This document shows, in pieces, positions 55,701-64,000 of a DNA stretch of 64,000 nt. Numbering within the stretch: the stretch's first letter is position 1; every line of letters begins with the position of its first letter. The notes under the pieces are model-generated. The model had not been told where the DNA came from. It was given only the letters and a program-made list of their open reading frames with translations, and did not search any database. Both the position numbers and the translations under genes were made by a program. Source of the DNA: Pseudomonas haemolytica (GTDB lineage Bacteria; Pseudomonadota; Gammaproteobacteria; Pseudomonadales; Pseudomonadaceae). The DNA lies in NCBI RefSeq assembly GCF_009659625.1, contig NZ_VOIW01000005.1, forward strand, positions 496,001-560,000, read 5' to 3'.

Positions 55701-55923
55701 TCAGCGACCTGGCCCAACGGCGTAACTGGCCAGGAATAGCGAAGTCCGTCGCAGATCGCCATTCGCGATCACTCGCACACTCGGTACGAATGGGGGCAAA
55801 AGTGGAGGCAAACAAAAGTGTTATCGACCTAAAAACGTTGTCCTAGAGCCCAGTCAAAATGTTTTTTGGCGGCCCCGATAGTCTGTAACAGAACTCCACT
55901 TAACTCCAAAAAACCTTTAATTA
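55701..55923. repeat. Right border region with GGGGGCA-like direct repeats
   Basis: About 220 bases with no gene. At 55789-55813 the sequence reads AATGGGGGCAAAAGTGGAGG then CAAAC, two tandem G-rich CA repeats of the kind found beside tyrosine integrases, and related to the repeat at 39313-39358 on the left side. Confidence 0.45.
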
Positions 55924-56028
55924 GCTATGCGCGCGCAACGACTGGTACAGCGACGGGAGGCAGTTCAGCAATGGGCGAACTACCTGGACCCGTTGCGGCA
56001 AAACGCGGCGCGAGCAATGGCAGGTTGA
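55924..56028 (+). pseudogene. C-terminal tail of a phage-type tyrosine integrase
   Basis: The frame MRAQRLVQRREAVQQWANYL then DPLRQ has the typical last helix of phage integrases (Y.R...L.QRR..M..WADYL..L), ending at a stop at 56026-56028. An in-frame stop lies three codons upstream, so only the tail is left and no catalytic residues remain. It abuts the mechanosensitive channel gene and marks the decayed end of the island. Confidence 0.5.
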
Positions 56029-56034
56029 GATACT

Positions 56035-58464
56035 GTGAAAATAATCATGCAGAGAGTCATCACCAAGCGTTTTTTTACCGGGCTGTTCGCCCTGCTGATG
56101 CTGTGTGTCTCCTTGCCGGCCCTCGTGCAGGCAGCGCCCGCCCCGGTCAGCGACGTGCGCGCCCTGCCCTCGCTGGACGAAAGTGCGAGCGTTGCGGACC
56201 TCAACGATCAACTCGACCTGATCCGCCAGAAAGTTACCGTCAGCGCCAACGATGACTTGCTTTCCAGCCTGCGCCAGGCGGCCTTGCAGGTGCAAAAACA
56301 GGCCGACGCCCTGAGCGTCAGGCAAGCCATCGATCTTGAGCACCTGGAAGACCAGCTCAACGTGCTCGGCCTGGTGCAGGCGGATGAAACCGCGAGTTTC
56401 ACTCAGCAACGCACCGCGCTGACCAAACAGAAAAACGCATTGGCCAATGAGCAGCGCCAGGCCAGCACCCTGAGTCAGTCCGCCCGTGACCTGGCGACCC
56501 AGATCTTCAACCTTCGCCGCAGCCTGTTTGACTCACAGATCAGCACCCGGTCGGCCAGCCCGATCAGTGTGGTGTTCTGGTCCAACATCATTCGCCCGAC
56601 GGATGACGACCTCTCACGTTTACGTGGACTGTACGCCGATGTCAGCAGCGTTGTGACGACCGCTGTGGCGCCAGGCAACCGATTGTTTTTCGCGGTCATG
56701 GTGTTGAGTGCATTGCTGGTCTGGGTCGCGGGCCGACGCGTGCTTGAGCGCTTCCTGCTGGTGCGACTGATGGTGCGCTGGATGCCGGAGGGCCGCCTGC
56801 GCCGCAGTGCGCTGGCACTGGCGTTCGGGTTGTCGACCGTACTGACCATCAGCGTGGCCACCTCGCTGCTGCGCTGGGGCGTGATCAGCGACAGCACGCC
56901 CAGCGCAGACGTACTCAACCTGCTCGATCAGTTGCAGACCCTGGTGGTGTTCTGCGCTTTTATCGTCGGCCTCGGCCGTGCCCTGCTGATGCTGCCCCGC
57001 CCTTCCTGGCGCTTGCCGCCGATACCCGATCAGATCGCGACGGCCATGGGGCCCTTCCCCGTATTACTGGCGCTGGCACTGCTGCTTATCGGCACCCAGG
57101 AACGCATCAACAGCGTAATCGCCAGTAGCCTGGCATTGACGGTGGCGGTGAACGGCCTGACGGCGCTGGCCGTCGCGCTGGTGTTCTTCTTTGCCCTGCT
57201 GCGCTACCGGCGCACGCGCCGCCAGTACCAGCTGGAGCGCATGAACGGTATCGCTGGGCTAGTGCCCTTTGTGGTGGCCGTGTGGGTCGGAATCAGTCTG
57301 CTGGCGCTGTTGAGCGGCTACCTGACCCTCGCCTATTTCCTCACCGTCAAGCTGCTCTGGATGAGCGTCGTCGCCGCGACGGCTTACCTGCTGATTGCCT
57401 GCTTTGGCGATGTCTGTGAAACCCTGCTTTCGCCCAAACAACCGGGCGGCCTGGCACTGGGTTCGGCCCTTGGCTTGTCCGAGCGCCACCAGGCACAGGC
57501 GAGCACGATACTGGCGGGCGTTGGCCGCACGCTGCTGCTGTTCACCGCAGTACTGCTGGCATTCCTGCCGTCCGGCTCCAGCCCGGGCGAGTTGCTGGCC
57601 GGCTTGACGCAACTCGACCTCACCAACAAACCCCTGGGCAACCTGAACATCGTTCCGGGCGACATTCTCCTCGCCCTGATTATGCTGGTGGTGGGGGTAT
57701 TCGGCGTTCGCGTGCTTAAAGAGTGGCTGGGCGAACGGCTGCTGCCGGAAACCAACATGGATGCCGGCATGCGCGCTTCGCTGGTGACTCTGGTGGGCTA
57801 CATCGGCTTTGTACTGGTGGTTGTGGTGGTGATGTCGACGCTGCACATCAGCCTGACCAACTTGACCTGGGTAGTCAGCGCCCTGTCGGTGGGGATTGGT
57901 TTCGGCCTGCAAGCGATTGTGCAGAACTTCATCTCCGGCCTGATTTTGCTCACCGAACGCCCGGTCAAAGTCGGCGACTGGGTGAGCCTGGCGGGTGTCG
58001 AGGGCGATATCCGCCGGATCAATGTGCGCGCCACCGAGATCCAGATGTCCGATCGCTCGACGGTGATCGTGCCCAATTCGCAGTTCATCACCCAGAACGT
58101 ACGCAACGTGACCATGGGCAACGCACTGGGCGTGGTCGGCATTACGCTCACCCTGCCGCTGGAAACCGACGTGCTGCAAATCCGCGAGCTGTTGCTGCAG
58201 GCCTTTACCGAACACGAAGCCATATTGGACGCGCCGGCGCCTTCGGTGACGTTCAAGGACCTGACCACCACAGGGGTGATCATCAGCGTCAGCGGTTACG
58301 TCAACAGCCCGCGCTCTGTAGGCGGAGCCCGCAGCGACTTGCTGTTCACCGTCCTCGGTCGGCTGCGTGAGCTGGGCATTGCGCTGTCTTCGCCGCAGAG
58401 CATGGTGCTGATCAATGAAGAGGTGGAAAAGGTACGCGCTGCGAATCAGGAAAAACCAGACTGA
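56035..58464 (+). CDS. Large MscS-family mechanosensitive channel with DUF3772-type domain
   Basis: An 809-residue inner membrane protein. A signal peptide (FFTGLFALLMLCVSLPALVQA) leads into a periplasmic helical domain of about 170 residues, the DUF3772 type. Many transmembrane helices follow, and the MscS pore and beta domain lies at about 575-780 (LSVGIGFGLQAIVQNFISGL, RPVKVGDWVSLAGVEGDI, VIVPNSQFITQNV). It likely releases solutes on hypo-osmotic shock. The start is a GTG at 56035 with a weak AGG; an in-frame ATG lies at 56047. Confidence 0.92.
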   Translation: MKIIMQRVITKRFFTGLFALLMLCVSLPALVQAAPAPVSDVRALPSLDESASVADLNDQLDLIRQKVTVSANDDLLSSLRQAALQVQKQADALSVRQAIDLEHLEDQLNVLGLVQADETASFTQQRTALTKQKNALANEQRQASTLSQSARDLATQIFNLRRSLFDSQISTRSASPISVVFWSNIIRPTDDDLSRLRGLYADVSSVVTTAVAPGNRLFFAVMVLSALLVWVAGRRVLERFLLVRLMVRWMPEGRLRRSALALAFGLSTVLTISVATSLLRWGVISDSTPSADVLNLLDQLQTLVVFCAFIVGLGRALLMLPRPSWRLPPIPDQIATAMGPFPVLLALALLLIGTQERINSVIASSLALTVAVNGLTALAVALVFFFALLRYRRTRRQYQLERMNGIAGLVPFVVAVWVGISLLALLSGYLTLAYFLTVKLLWMSVVAATAYLLIACFGDVCETLLSPKQPGGLALGSALGLSERHQAQASTILAGVGRTLLLFTAVLLAFLPSGSSPGELLAGLTQLDLTNKPLGNLNIVPGDILLALIMLVVGVFGVRVLKEWLGERLLPETNMDAGMRASLVTLVGYIGFVLVVVVVMSTLHISLTNLTWVVSALSVGIGFGLQAIVQNFISGLILLTERPVKVGDWVSLAGVEGDIRRINVRATEIQMSDRSTVIVPNSQFITQNVRNVTMGNALGVVGITLTLPLETDVLQIRELLLQAFTEHEAILDAPAPSVTFKDLTTTGVIISVSGYVNSPRSVGGARSDLLFTVLGRLRELGIALSSPQSMVLINEEVEKVRAANQEKPD

Positions 58465-58477
58465 CGCGCCCCCAGGC

Positions 58478-58513
58478 AAAAAGACGCCTGCATCGCTGCA
58501 GGCGTCTTTTTAT
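58478..58513. terminator. Bidirectional Rho-independent terminator
   Basis: AAAAAGACGCCTGCA-TCGC-TGCAGGCGTCTTTTT: a strong GC stem with A-run and T-run. It stands between the convergent mscS-type and TonB-receptor genes and serves both. Confidence 0.93.
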
Positions 58514-58531
58514 GCGTTACGCAAGGCCCCG

Positions 58532-60775
58532 TCAGAAATCAACGGTACCCGAGACCAGCAAGGTACGCGGTGCGCCCAAACCACCGGAAAGGCCGCTGCC
58601 ATCACCGCCGTTCCATGAACCCAGCCAGTACGCCTTGTTGGTGACGTTCTGCACGGTGGCGCGCAGGGTCACCGGCTTGGTCTCGACCTTGAACGCATAA
58701 CGCGCGCCCACATCGTAGGTGGTGTAAGCGTCCAGCGAGACCCGATGGTCGTTGGTCGCGTATTGCTTACCGGTGTGGTTGACGTTACCGGTCAAGGTCA
58801 GCCCAGGCACGTCAAGAAGGTCGTATTCGGTGCCCAGCTTGGCGATCACCTTAGGTACGCCGGTGACTTGCTCGCCCTTGACGCCGCCGGCGACCACCTT
58901 GGTCATTTCAGCCTGGGTATAGGTCGCGCCCCCCATCAGGCGCAGGCGCGGTTGCAGTTCACCGAAGAACGACCACTCCACACCACGGTTACGTTGTTCG
59001 CCGTAGACGCCGAAGATGTTGGTGGCCGGATTGGTGTAGGCACTCGGTTTCTCGATCTGGAACAGGCTGACGGTGTGGGCGAACGTGCCCAGGTCGACCT
59101 TGGCCCCCACCTCGTATTGCTTGGTCTGGTAAGGCTGCATGACCGCACCGGCATTCGCTGCCGTATCAGGTGCCGTAGCGCCCTGGCTCAGGCCTTCGAT
59201 GTAGTTGCCATAGAGCGACACCTTGTCCGTCACTTTGACCAACAGCGCAGTGGCCGGCGAGACGCGGCTTTCGTCGTAGCTGACTTTCGACGCCCGGTCA
59301 CCGAAGTTCTCGGTGGTGTTTTCCACGCGCTGGCGGCGGGCGCCCACGGTCCATTGCACGCGGTCATCGGCGAAGGACAGGGTATCGGCGAGCGCATAGC
59401 TGCCCAGGGTCGCGCGGGTTTGCGAGGTGGTCACGCCATAGCCCGGGAAGGTCGGTGTGTTGCCAAAGTCCAGGTTGTCGAAATGGGTGGTACCGGGGAT
59501 GCCGGCCCTGGCGTCCTTGAAGCTGTTGTCGGAGGTGAAACGGGTGGTGGCGAGGGTCCAGGCGTGGCCCACTGGCCCGGTCTGGAATTTGCCCTTCAGG
59601 CCGACTTCACCGGATTGCTGGGTGCCGCTGCGGATCGAGCGAATCGCCGATGAACTGATGTCACCCGCATTGTTGATCAGGGTGCTGGAGTTGATCAGCG
59701 CGTTGTAACCCCCATCGCGCTGCCCCCATGCCGCGTAGGCCGTGACGGAATCCGACAGGTCATATTCGCCGCGTGCCAGGGTGGTAGTGGTGTTGTTGAT
59801 CGTATAGGCCCACTCCGGCGCCAGTGCATAATCGCCCTTCTTCGGGCTTGGCAGGTGGGTCACGTTGGTGCCGATTGTGCTGATACCGAAGTAGTTGAGG
59901 CCGTCGATACGTTCGCGTTGCTTGTAGAAGTCGAGCGAGATGCGCGCGCGCTCGCCGCGCCAATCCAGGCCCAGGGACGACAGCGCCATTTTGTGCTGCT
60001 GGTTATCCACGGGCGTGTCGCCGTCACGGTAGACACCGTTGAAACGGATACCGAACTGTTTCTTGTCGCCGAAACGTTGCCCCAGGTCCGCATGCACGCC
60101 GCCCAAGCCACGGGATTCGTACGTGGTAGTCAAGCGTGCAAGAGGCTCATCGCCCGCGCGCTTGGGCACCAGGTTGATGCTGCCACCGACGCTGCCGCTG
60201 GGTGGCATGCCGTTGAGCAACGCCGATGGCCCCTTGAGCACCTCGATACGCTCGGCCAGTTCAGTGGAACCGCGCATGTTCGGCGCCATGCCGACCAGGC
60301 CGTTGTAGGTGATGTCATCGGCGTTACTGTAGAAGCCGCGAATGAAGAAGGTTTCAAAGTTGCTGCGCTTGGTCGGCACGTACACCGAAGGGTCGGTGGC
60401 GCCGATCAACGAACCGATGTCCTGAGCCTGGCGGTTCTGAATGTACTCATCGGTGTAGCTGATGATGTTGAACGGCGTCTCCATGAAGTCCTTGTTGCCC
60501 AGCAGTCCGACACGGCTGCCGGAGGCGACCTGCCCCCCCGCATACACCGGCGGCAAGTCGTCGGCGGTGTCCATGCGGCCTTCCACCAGCGTTTCGGTCA
60601 GCTCCAGGGTTTGTTGTTTGGACGGCTCGGCAGGCGGCGCAGCGGCCGCCCCCATGGAGGTGGTGCCCAACCCCAGCAATAGCGCCATGTGTACGGCAGT
60701 GAATGTGCGATTGAAGGTAAAGCGTTGCGCAGCCTGCAGTAAATCAGGGGTGGCGTGGCGACAGCGTTCCGACAT
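58532..60775 (-). CDS. TonB-dependent siderophore receptor
   Basis: A 747-residue outer membrane receptor. A signal peptide ends near TSMGAAAA and a TonB-box-like segment (TLELTETLVEG) follows. The plug domain has ETPFNIISYTDEYIQNRQAQ, FFIRGFYSNADDITYNGL and ERIEVLKGPSALLNGMPP. The barrel ends in RTLLVSGTVDF with the C-terminal aromatic. It should import a ferric siderophore, probably a xenosiderophore, for the adjacent ABC transporter. The ATG at 60775 has AAGGA seven bases upstream, and a Fur-box-like site lies about 72 bases upstream. Confidence 0.94.
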   Translation of the reverse strand: MSERCRHATPDLLQAAQRFTFNRTFTAVHMALLLGLGTTSMGAAAAPPAEPSKQQTLELTETLVEGRMDTADDLPPVYAGGQVASGSRVGLLGNKDFMETPFNIISYTDEYIQNRQAQDIGSLIGATDPSVYVPTKRSNFETFFIRGFYSNADDITYNGLVGMAPNMRGSTELAERIEVLKGPSALLNGMPPSGSVGGSINLVPKRAGDEPLARLTTTYESRGLGGVHADLGQRFGDKKQFGIRFNGVYRDGDTPVDNQQHKMALSSLGLDWRGERARISLDFYKQRERIDGLNYFGISTIGTNVTHLPSPKKGDYALAPEWAYTINNTTTTLARGEYDLSDSVTAYAAWGQRDGGYNALINSSTLINNAGDISSSAIRSIRSGTQQSGEVGLKGKFQTGPVGHAWTLATTRFTSDNSFKDARAGIPGTTHFDNLDFGNTPTFPGYGVTTSQTRATLGSYALADTLSFADDRVQWTVGARRQRVENTTENFGDRASKVSYDESRVSPATALLVKVTDKVSLYGNYIEGLSQGATAPDTAANAGAVMQPYQTKQYEVGAKVDLGTFAHTVSLFQIEKPSAYTNPATNIFGVYGEQRNRGVEWSFFGELQPRLRLMGGATYTQAEMTKVVAGGVKGEQVTGVPKVIAKLGTEYDLLDVPGLTLTGNVNHTGKQYATNDHRVSLDAYTTYDVGARYAFKVETKPVTLRATVQNVTNKAYWLGSWNGGDGSGLSGGLGAPRTLLVSGTVDF

Positions 60776-60846
60776 GCTGGATTCCTTTCAATTCGGAGGG
60801 TTAGTAGGTATTCACTAGATTCTCCGAACCAGAAGGCAAAACCCTC

Positions 60847-60865
60847 AATAGCAATCATTAGCATT
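60847..60865. promoter_or_regulatory. Candidate Fur box
   Basis: AATAGCAATCATTAGCATT resembles the 19-bp Fur consensus (repeated NATWAT hexamers around an ATCATT core). It precedes the TonB receptor gene on the minus strand, so iron repression is expected. Confidence 0.55.
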
Positions 60866-60878
60866 TGTAAATCTTTCT

Positions 60879-60915
60879 AAAAAAGGCGGATACCTGAATA
60901 ACATCCGCCCTTTTT
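60879..60915 (-). terminator. Rho-independent terminator of the siderophore ABC operon
   Basis: On the minus strand GGCGGAT-(11 bases)-ATCCGCC is followed by TTTTTT. It lies 11 bases past the stop of the binding-protein gene. The plus strand has a T-run too, so it may act both ways. Confidence 0.88.
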
Positions 60916-60925
60916 GCCGCAGCGA

Positions 60926-61909
60926 TCAGCCCTTGTAGCCCTGGACCACCTCGTCAGCCATGCGATTGAGGCACGTCACGCTGGCGGTACACAGGTACCA
61001 GGTCTGAGCATCGACGAAGATCACATGCCCATTGCTCCAGGCCTTGGTCTTGCGCAGCAGCGGATTATCCAGGCTATTCAAGTCCAGCGCCGGCCGGCGT
61101 TCCATCACCGCCGTGCGGTCGATCACATAGAGGATGTCGGGGTCGGCCTGCTGGATGAATTCATTGGAAATCGGCTGGCCATGCAAACCGGCCTCGATGT
61201 CACTGCTGGCCGGTTTCACGCCCAGGGTGTCGAACACGAAGCCGTAGCGCGACTTCACGCCATAGGAGGTGAACGCGCCGTTGTTATGCAGCACGATCAG
61301 CGCTTTCTCCGGGCGCCCTTCGGTGACGCGGCGAGTCTGCTCGACCTTGGCGTCCATTTGCGCAACCTTTTGGCGAGCCAATTCTTCCTTGCCGAAGATG
61401 CGCCCCAGGCTGGTCAAATGGTTTTTCGCCGTGGTGATGAGATTGCCGTGCTGGTTGGTCAGGTCCACGTCGTCATAGACCGTCGGCGCGATCTGGCTCA
61501 GCTCCGCGTAGCTTTGTGCCTGGAGCGGCGAGATCAGGATCAGGTCAGGCTTGAGGGCATGCAGGCGTTCGAGGTTGGGCTGGATCGTGGTGCCGACGTC
61601 CATGATGTTTGGGTCGTCGCGGTACTTGACCAGGAAACTGGCGACGTAGTCCTTGGCAATGCCCACCACCGGCGCGCCCAACTGGTCGAGGGTGTCGAGT
61701 TCACTCATGTCAAAGGCCACCACCCGCTCGGGCAGCTTGGTAATCAGCGTCGTGCCCAACGGGTGCTCGATCTTGATCGGTTGGTAATGCGCCTGGGCAG
61801 TCGCAGCCGGCGTGGCTTGTGCCGCCGGCTTATCACAGCCTTGCAGCCCCGCCGCTATCGCGATTGCCAGCAGTGCTCCACAGCATCTTGTTGCGTTACC
61901 GGTACTCAT
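60926..61909 (-). CDS. Siderophore-binding lipoprotein of an ABC importer (FatB/YclQ type)
   Basis: A 327-residue periplasmic binding protein of the FeuA/CeuE family. The signal peptide ends in a lipobox (AAGLQGC), so it is probably lipid-anchored. Signatures seen are PERVVAFDMSELDTLDQLG, PNLERLHALKPDLILIS and DPDILYVIDRTAVM. The ATG at 61909 overlaps the ATPase stop as ATGA, with GGGAG five bases upstream. It is the last gene of the operon. Confidence 0.92.
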   Translation of the reverse strand: MSTGNATRCCGALLAIAIAAGLQGCDKPAAQATPAATAQAHYQPIKIEHPLGTTLITKLPERVVAFDMSELDTLDQLGAPVVGIAKDYVASFLVKYRDDPNIMDVGTTIQPNLERLHALKPDLILISPLQAQSYAELSQIAPTVYDDVDLTNQHGNLITTAKNHLTSLGRIFGKEELARQKVAQMDAKVEQTRRVTEGRPEKALIVLHNNGAFTSYGVKSRYGFVFDTLGVKPASSDIEAGLHGQPISNEFIQQADPDILYVIDRTAVMERRPALDLNSLDNPLLRKTKAWSNGHVIFVDAQTWYLCTASVTCLNRMADEVVQGYKG

Positions 61910-62688
61910 ATCAGCTCCCTTGACGGTGTTGGATTGAAGTAGTTGCAAACGAACCCTTGCTCGCTGTGCAGGATCTGGAAATCCAGGTCGAACAGCTCCC
62001 GCAGGCGCGCCTCGGTGACGACTTCCGTGACCGGGCCACGGCAATGCACCGAGCCGTTTTTCATGGCCACGATGTGGTCGGAATAGTTGGCGGCGAAGTT
62101 GATGTCGTGCACCACCAGAATCACCGTGCGACCCTGCTCGTCACACAAGCGCCGCAGGGCGCGCATGATCTGCACGGCGTGTTTCATGTCGAGGTTGTTG
62201 AGCGGCTCGTCCAGCAGCAGGTAATCGGTTTGCTGGGCGATGGTCATCGCCAGAAACGCCATCTGCCGCTGCCCGCCGCTGAGTTCGTCGATGTAAGCCA
62301 GGCGCAGCCGCTGCAACGACAGGAACTCGATAGCTTCATCGATAGCCTGGCGGTCCTGAGCGGTGAGCGCGCCACGGCTGTAGGGGAAACGTCCGAAGGC
62401 CACCAGTTCCTCGACGGTCAGGCGCAGGTTGAAATCCGGCGATTGGCGCAAGGTGGCCACGCGCTTGGCGTAGTCACGAATCGGCACCTCCAGAAGGTTG
62501 CGGCCGCCAATCAACAGTTCGCCGCGCGTTGGCGCCAGCAGGCGTGCGATCAGCATCAGCAGCGTGGTTTTGCCGGCGCCGTTGGGACCGATCAGCGAGG
62601 TGACCTGCCCCAGGGGAAACTGCACGCTGACGTCACTCAGGACGTGCTTGTTGCCATAGGCCTTGTAGACGTGACTGAGGGAAATCAT
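61906..62688 (-). CDS. Siderophore ABC transporter ATPase (FatE/YclP type)
   Basis: A 260-residue ATPase. Walker A is IGPNGAGKTTLLML, the signature is LSGGQRQMAFLAMTI and Walker B is YLLLDEPLNNLD, followed by the His-switch in VVHDINFA. It powers ferric siderophore import through the two permeases upstream. The ATG at 62688 (MISLSHVYKAYGN) overlaps the permease stop as ATGA. Confidence 0.95.
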   Translation of the reverse strand: MISLSHVYKAYGNKHVLSDVSVQFPLGQVTSLIGPNGAGKTTLLMLIARLLAPTRGELLIGGRNLLEVPIRDYAKRVATLRQSPDFNLRLTVEELVAFGRFPYSRGALTAQDRQAIDEAIEFLSLQRLRLAYIDELSGGQRQMAFLAMTIAQQTDYLLLDEPLNNLDMKHAVQIMRALRRLCDEQGRTVILVVHDINFAANYSDHIVAMKNGSVHCRGPVTEVVTEARLRELFDLDFQILHSEQGFVCNYFNPTPSRELI

Positions 62689-63635
62689 GGGGCGCCTCGG
62701 GTTCGGACCATCAGCGCGAGAAAATACACGCCACACACCAGGTTGATGAGAATGCTGACGGAGGTGTTGTAGTTGAACAGTTGCTCGACCAGGTACTGGG
62801 CGACGATGAAAATGCCGATGGCAATGGCGCAGCTCATAGGCAGCGTGACCCGATGCCGCGCGGTTCGCGCCAGCGCATAGGTGATGTTCGCGACGAACAC
62901 GCCCATGAACGCGGTCGGCCCGACGAGGCTGGTGGACACCGCCACCAGAATCGCGATCAGCGCCAGTTGCAGGCGCACACTGCGCTGATAGTCGACCCCC
63001 AGGGAGATCGCCTGGTCACGCCCCAGGGACAGGACGTCGAGCGTCGGCAGGCTGCGTTGGGCGATCAGGCATACCGCCGCCACCAACAGGCCCGAGTAGA
63101 TCACTTGCGCCGGTTGCGCCTTGTTGAAAGAGGCATAGTTGAAGCCCTGGAAAATCGAGAACTCGCCGGGGCTGATTTTCAGCTGGATAAATTGGGTAAA
63201 TGTCGCCATCACCATGCTCAGCACCAGCCCCAGCAGAAGCAGCAGGTAGACGTTGTTGCGCCCGTCGCGAAACAGCCAGCGATGGATCAGCCACGAGTAG
63301 CCGAGCATCAACAGCACCGACAGCAACACATTGCCGTTACGCCCCAGCAGCACCAGGCTCTGGGTGCCCAGCCACAGGATCAGCAGGGCCTGGAACAACA
63401 GGTAGATAGCTTCATAGCCCATGATCGCCGGGGTAAGGATCCGGTTGCCGGCGATGGTCTGGAAAATCACCGAGGAATAGGCAATGCACACCCCGGTAAT
63501 GCCCATCGCCGCCAGGCGAGTGAGCCGCTTGGGAATGACGTACGCGAAGTCAAACCCCGAGCCCAGCAACAAGAATGCAAGCGCCAGGGCCAGGACCACC
63601 AGCCAGACGCCGAAGCGGGTTGCCATGCCGTTCAT
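62685..63635 (-). CDS. Siderophore ABC transporter permease (FatC/YclO type)
   Basis: A 316-residue FecCD-family permease with about nine hydrophobic segments (LVVLALALAFLLLGSGFDFA, LILWLGTQSLVLLGRNGNVL, VYLLLLLGLVLSMVMATF). The family loop SLVGPTAFMGVFVANITYALAR contacts the ATPase. Start and stop overlap both neighbours by ATGA. An alternative start is the in-frame ATG at 63626. Confidence 0.94.
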   Translation of the reverse strand: MNGMATRFGVWLVVLALALAFLLLGSGFDFAYVIPKRLTRLAAMGITGVCIAYSSVIFQTIAGNRILTPAIMGYEAIYLLFQALLILWLGTQSLVLLGRNGNVLLSVLLMLGYSWLIHRWLFRDGRNNVYLLLLLGLVLSMVMATFTQFIQLKISPGEFSIFQGFNYASFNKAQPAQVIYSGLLVAAVCLIAQRSLPTLDVLSLGRDQAISLGVDYQRSVRLQLALIAILVAVSTSLVGPTAFMGVFVANITYALARTARHRVTLPMSCAIAIGIFIVAQYLVEQLFNYNTSVSILINLVCGVYFLALMVRTRGAP

Positions 63636-64000
63636 GTGTACTTCCTGATCAGCAACACAAGGAACAGCACCCCGCCCACGCTGCCCGCCGTCAGGCCGAT
63701 GGGCACTTCGAAGGGATAGATCAGCAGGCGGCCGAGGATGTCGCAGGCCAATAGCAACGACGCGCCGTACACCGCGACGATGGGCAAGGTTCGCTCCAGG
63801 TTTTCGCCGTAATGCAGCGCCACCAGGTTGGGAATTACCAGCCCCACAAAGGGAATGGCGCCCACGGAGATCACCGTGGCGGAGACGGTGACCGCCACCA
63901 GTATCAACCCCAGCGCGGCGTTGGCCGCGTAGTTCAAGCCGAGGCTGCTGGCCACGCCCTCGCCCATGCCCATCACAGTAAAGCGATGGGCGAAGAGGTA
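63632..64000 (-). CDS. Siderophore ABC transporter permease, partial (FatD/YclN type)
   Basis: The C-terminal part of a second FecCD-family permease. The frame is open through the right edge, so the start is outside the window. SVGAIPFVGLVIPNLVALHY is the conserved ATPase-contact loop, and later helices include VAVYGASLLLACDILGRLL and SVGGVLFLVLLIRKYT. It is the first gene seen of the minus-strand siderophore import operon. Confidence 0.93.
   Translation of the reverse strand, partial: YLFAHRFTVMGMGEGVASSLGLNYAANAALGLILVAVTVSATVISVGAIPFVGLVIPNLVALHYGENLERTLPIVAVYGASLLLACDILGRLLIYPFEVPIGLTAGSVGGVLFLVLLIRKYT

Noticed and set aside
1..64000. CRISPR arrays, tRNA or rRNA genes
   Set aside because: No regularly spaced direct repeats, cloverleaf-like sequences or rRNA signatures were seen by eye; short tRNA genes could be missed without a covariance search.

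Overview
The window reads as chromosomal DNA from a member of the Pseudomonas fluorescens group. It is GC-rich, with TTG and GTG starts and ATGA overlaps. It carries the Pseudomonas-type REP palindrome (GTGGGAGGGGGCTTGC) in several intergenic gaps. Its hallmark is the alkaline protease and lipase locus aprX-inh-aprDEF-prtA-prtB-lipase, in the order known from this group. No rRNA, tRNA or CRISPR array was seen.

Layout. (1) 1-5250: the start of a gene leaving the window, a small membrane protein, and a DNA-repair pair (FAN1-type VRR-NUC nuclease translationally coupled to an XPD/DinG-like Fe-S helicase) with a LexA-box-like site upstream, then a YgdI/YgdR-type lipoprotein and a REPIN. (2) 5265-19365, all on the minus strand: serralysin metalloprotease AprX, its inhibitor, the type I secretion apparatus AprDEF, two autotransporter subtilases, and a type I.3 lipase that uses AprDEF. 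This is a self-contained exoenzyme secretion operon. (3) 19734-34855: metabolic and regulatory genes. They include a DmpA-type aminopeptidase with an APC permease beside a divergent LuxR regulator, a short RTX-like protein, a polyamine-type binding protein, cupin and FAD oxidase set, an NTF2-AraC fusion regulator, DUF1652, a UvrD-like helicase, pirin, phosphoglucomutase and a MocR regulator. (4) 34892-39229: an unrecognised 474-residue protein, then the divergent mexS/mexT pair without the mexEF-oprN pump genes downstream.

(5) 39230-56030 is an accessory island. It holds two complete antiphage systems tail to tail: Shango (sngABC, plus strand) and type I Zorya (zorABCD, minus strand). Around them lie gene debris (GST tail, 5'-nucleotidase head, integrase tail), GGGGGCA-type repeats at both ends, and a ParDE toxin-antitoxin pair. 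This suggests a decayed integrase-borne element. (6) 56035-64000 returns to core-like genes: a large MscS-family channel, a shared bidirectional terminator, a TonB-dependent siderophore receptor with a Fur-box-like site, and a FatBCDE/YclNOPQ-type siderophore ABC transporter whose last gene runs off the right edge.

The two defence systems belong to described families. The least explained items are the 474-residue protein with its MocR partner, the mini-RTX protein, the putative SOS control of the FAN1-helicase operon and the composite defence island. All functional calls come from reading motifs and recalling families; no database search was run.
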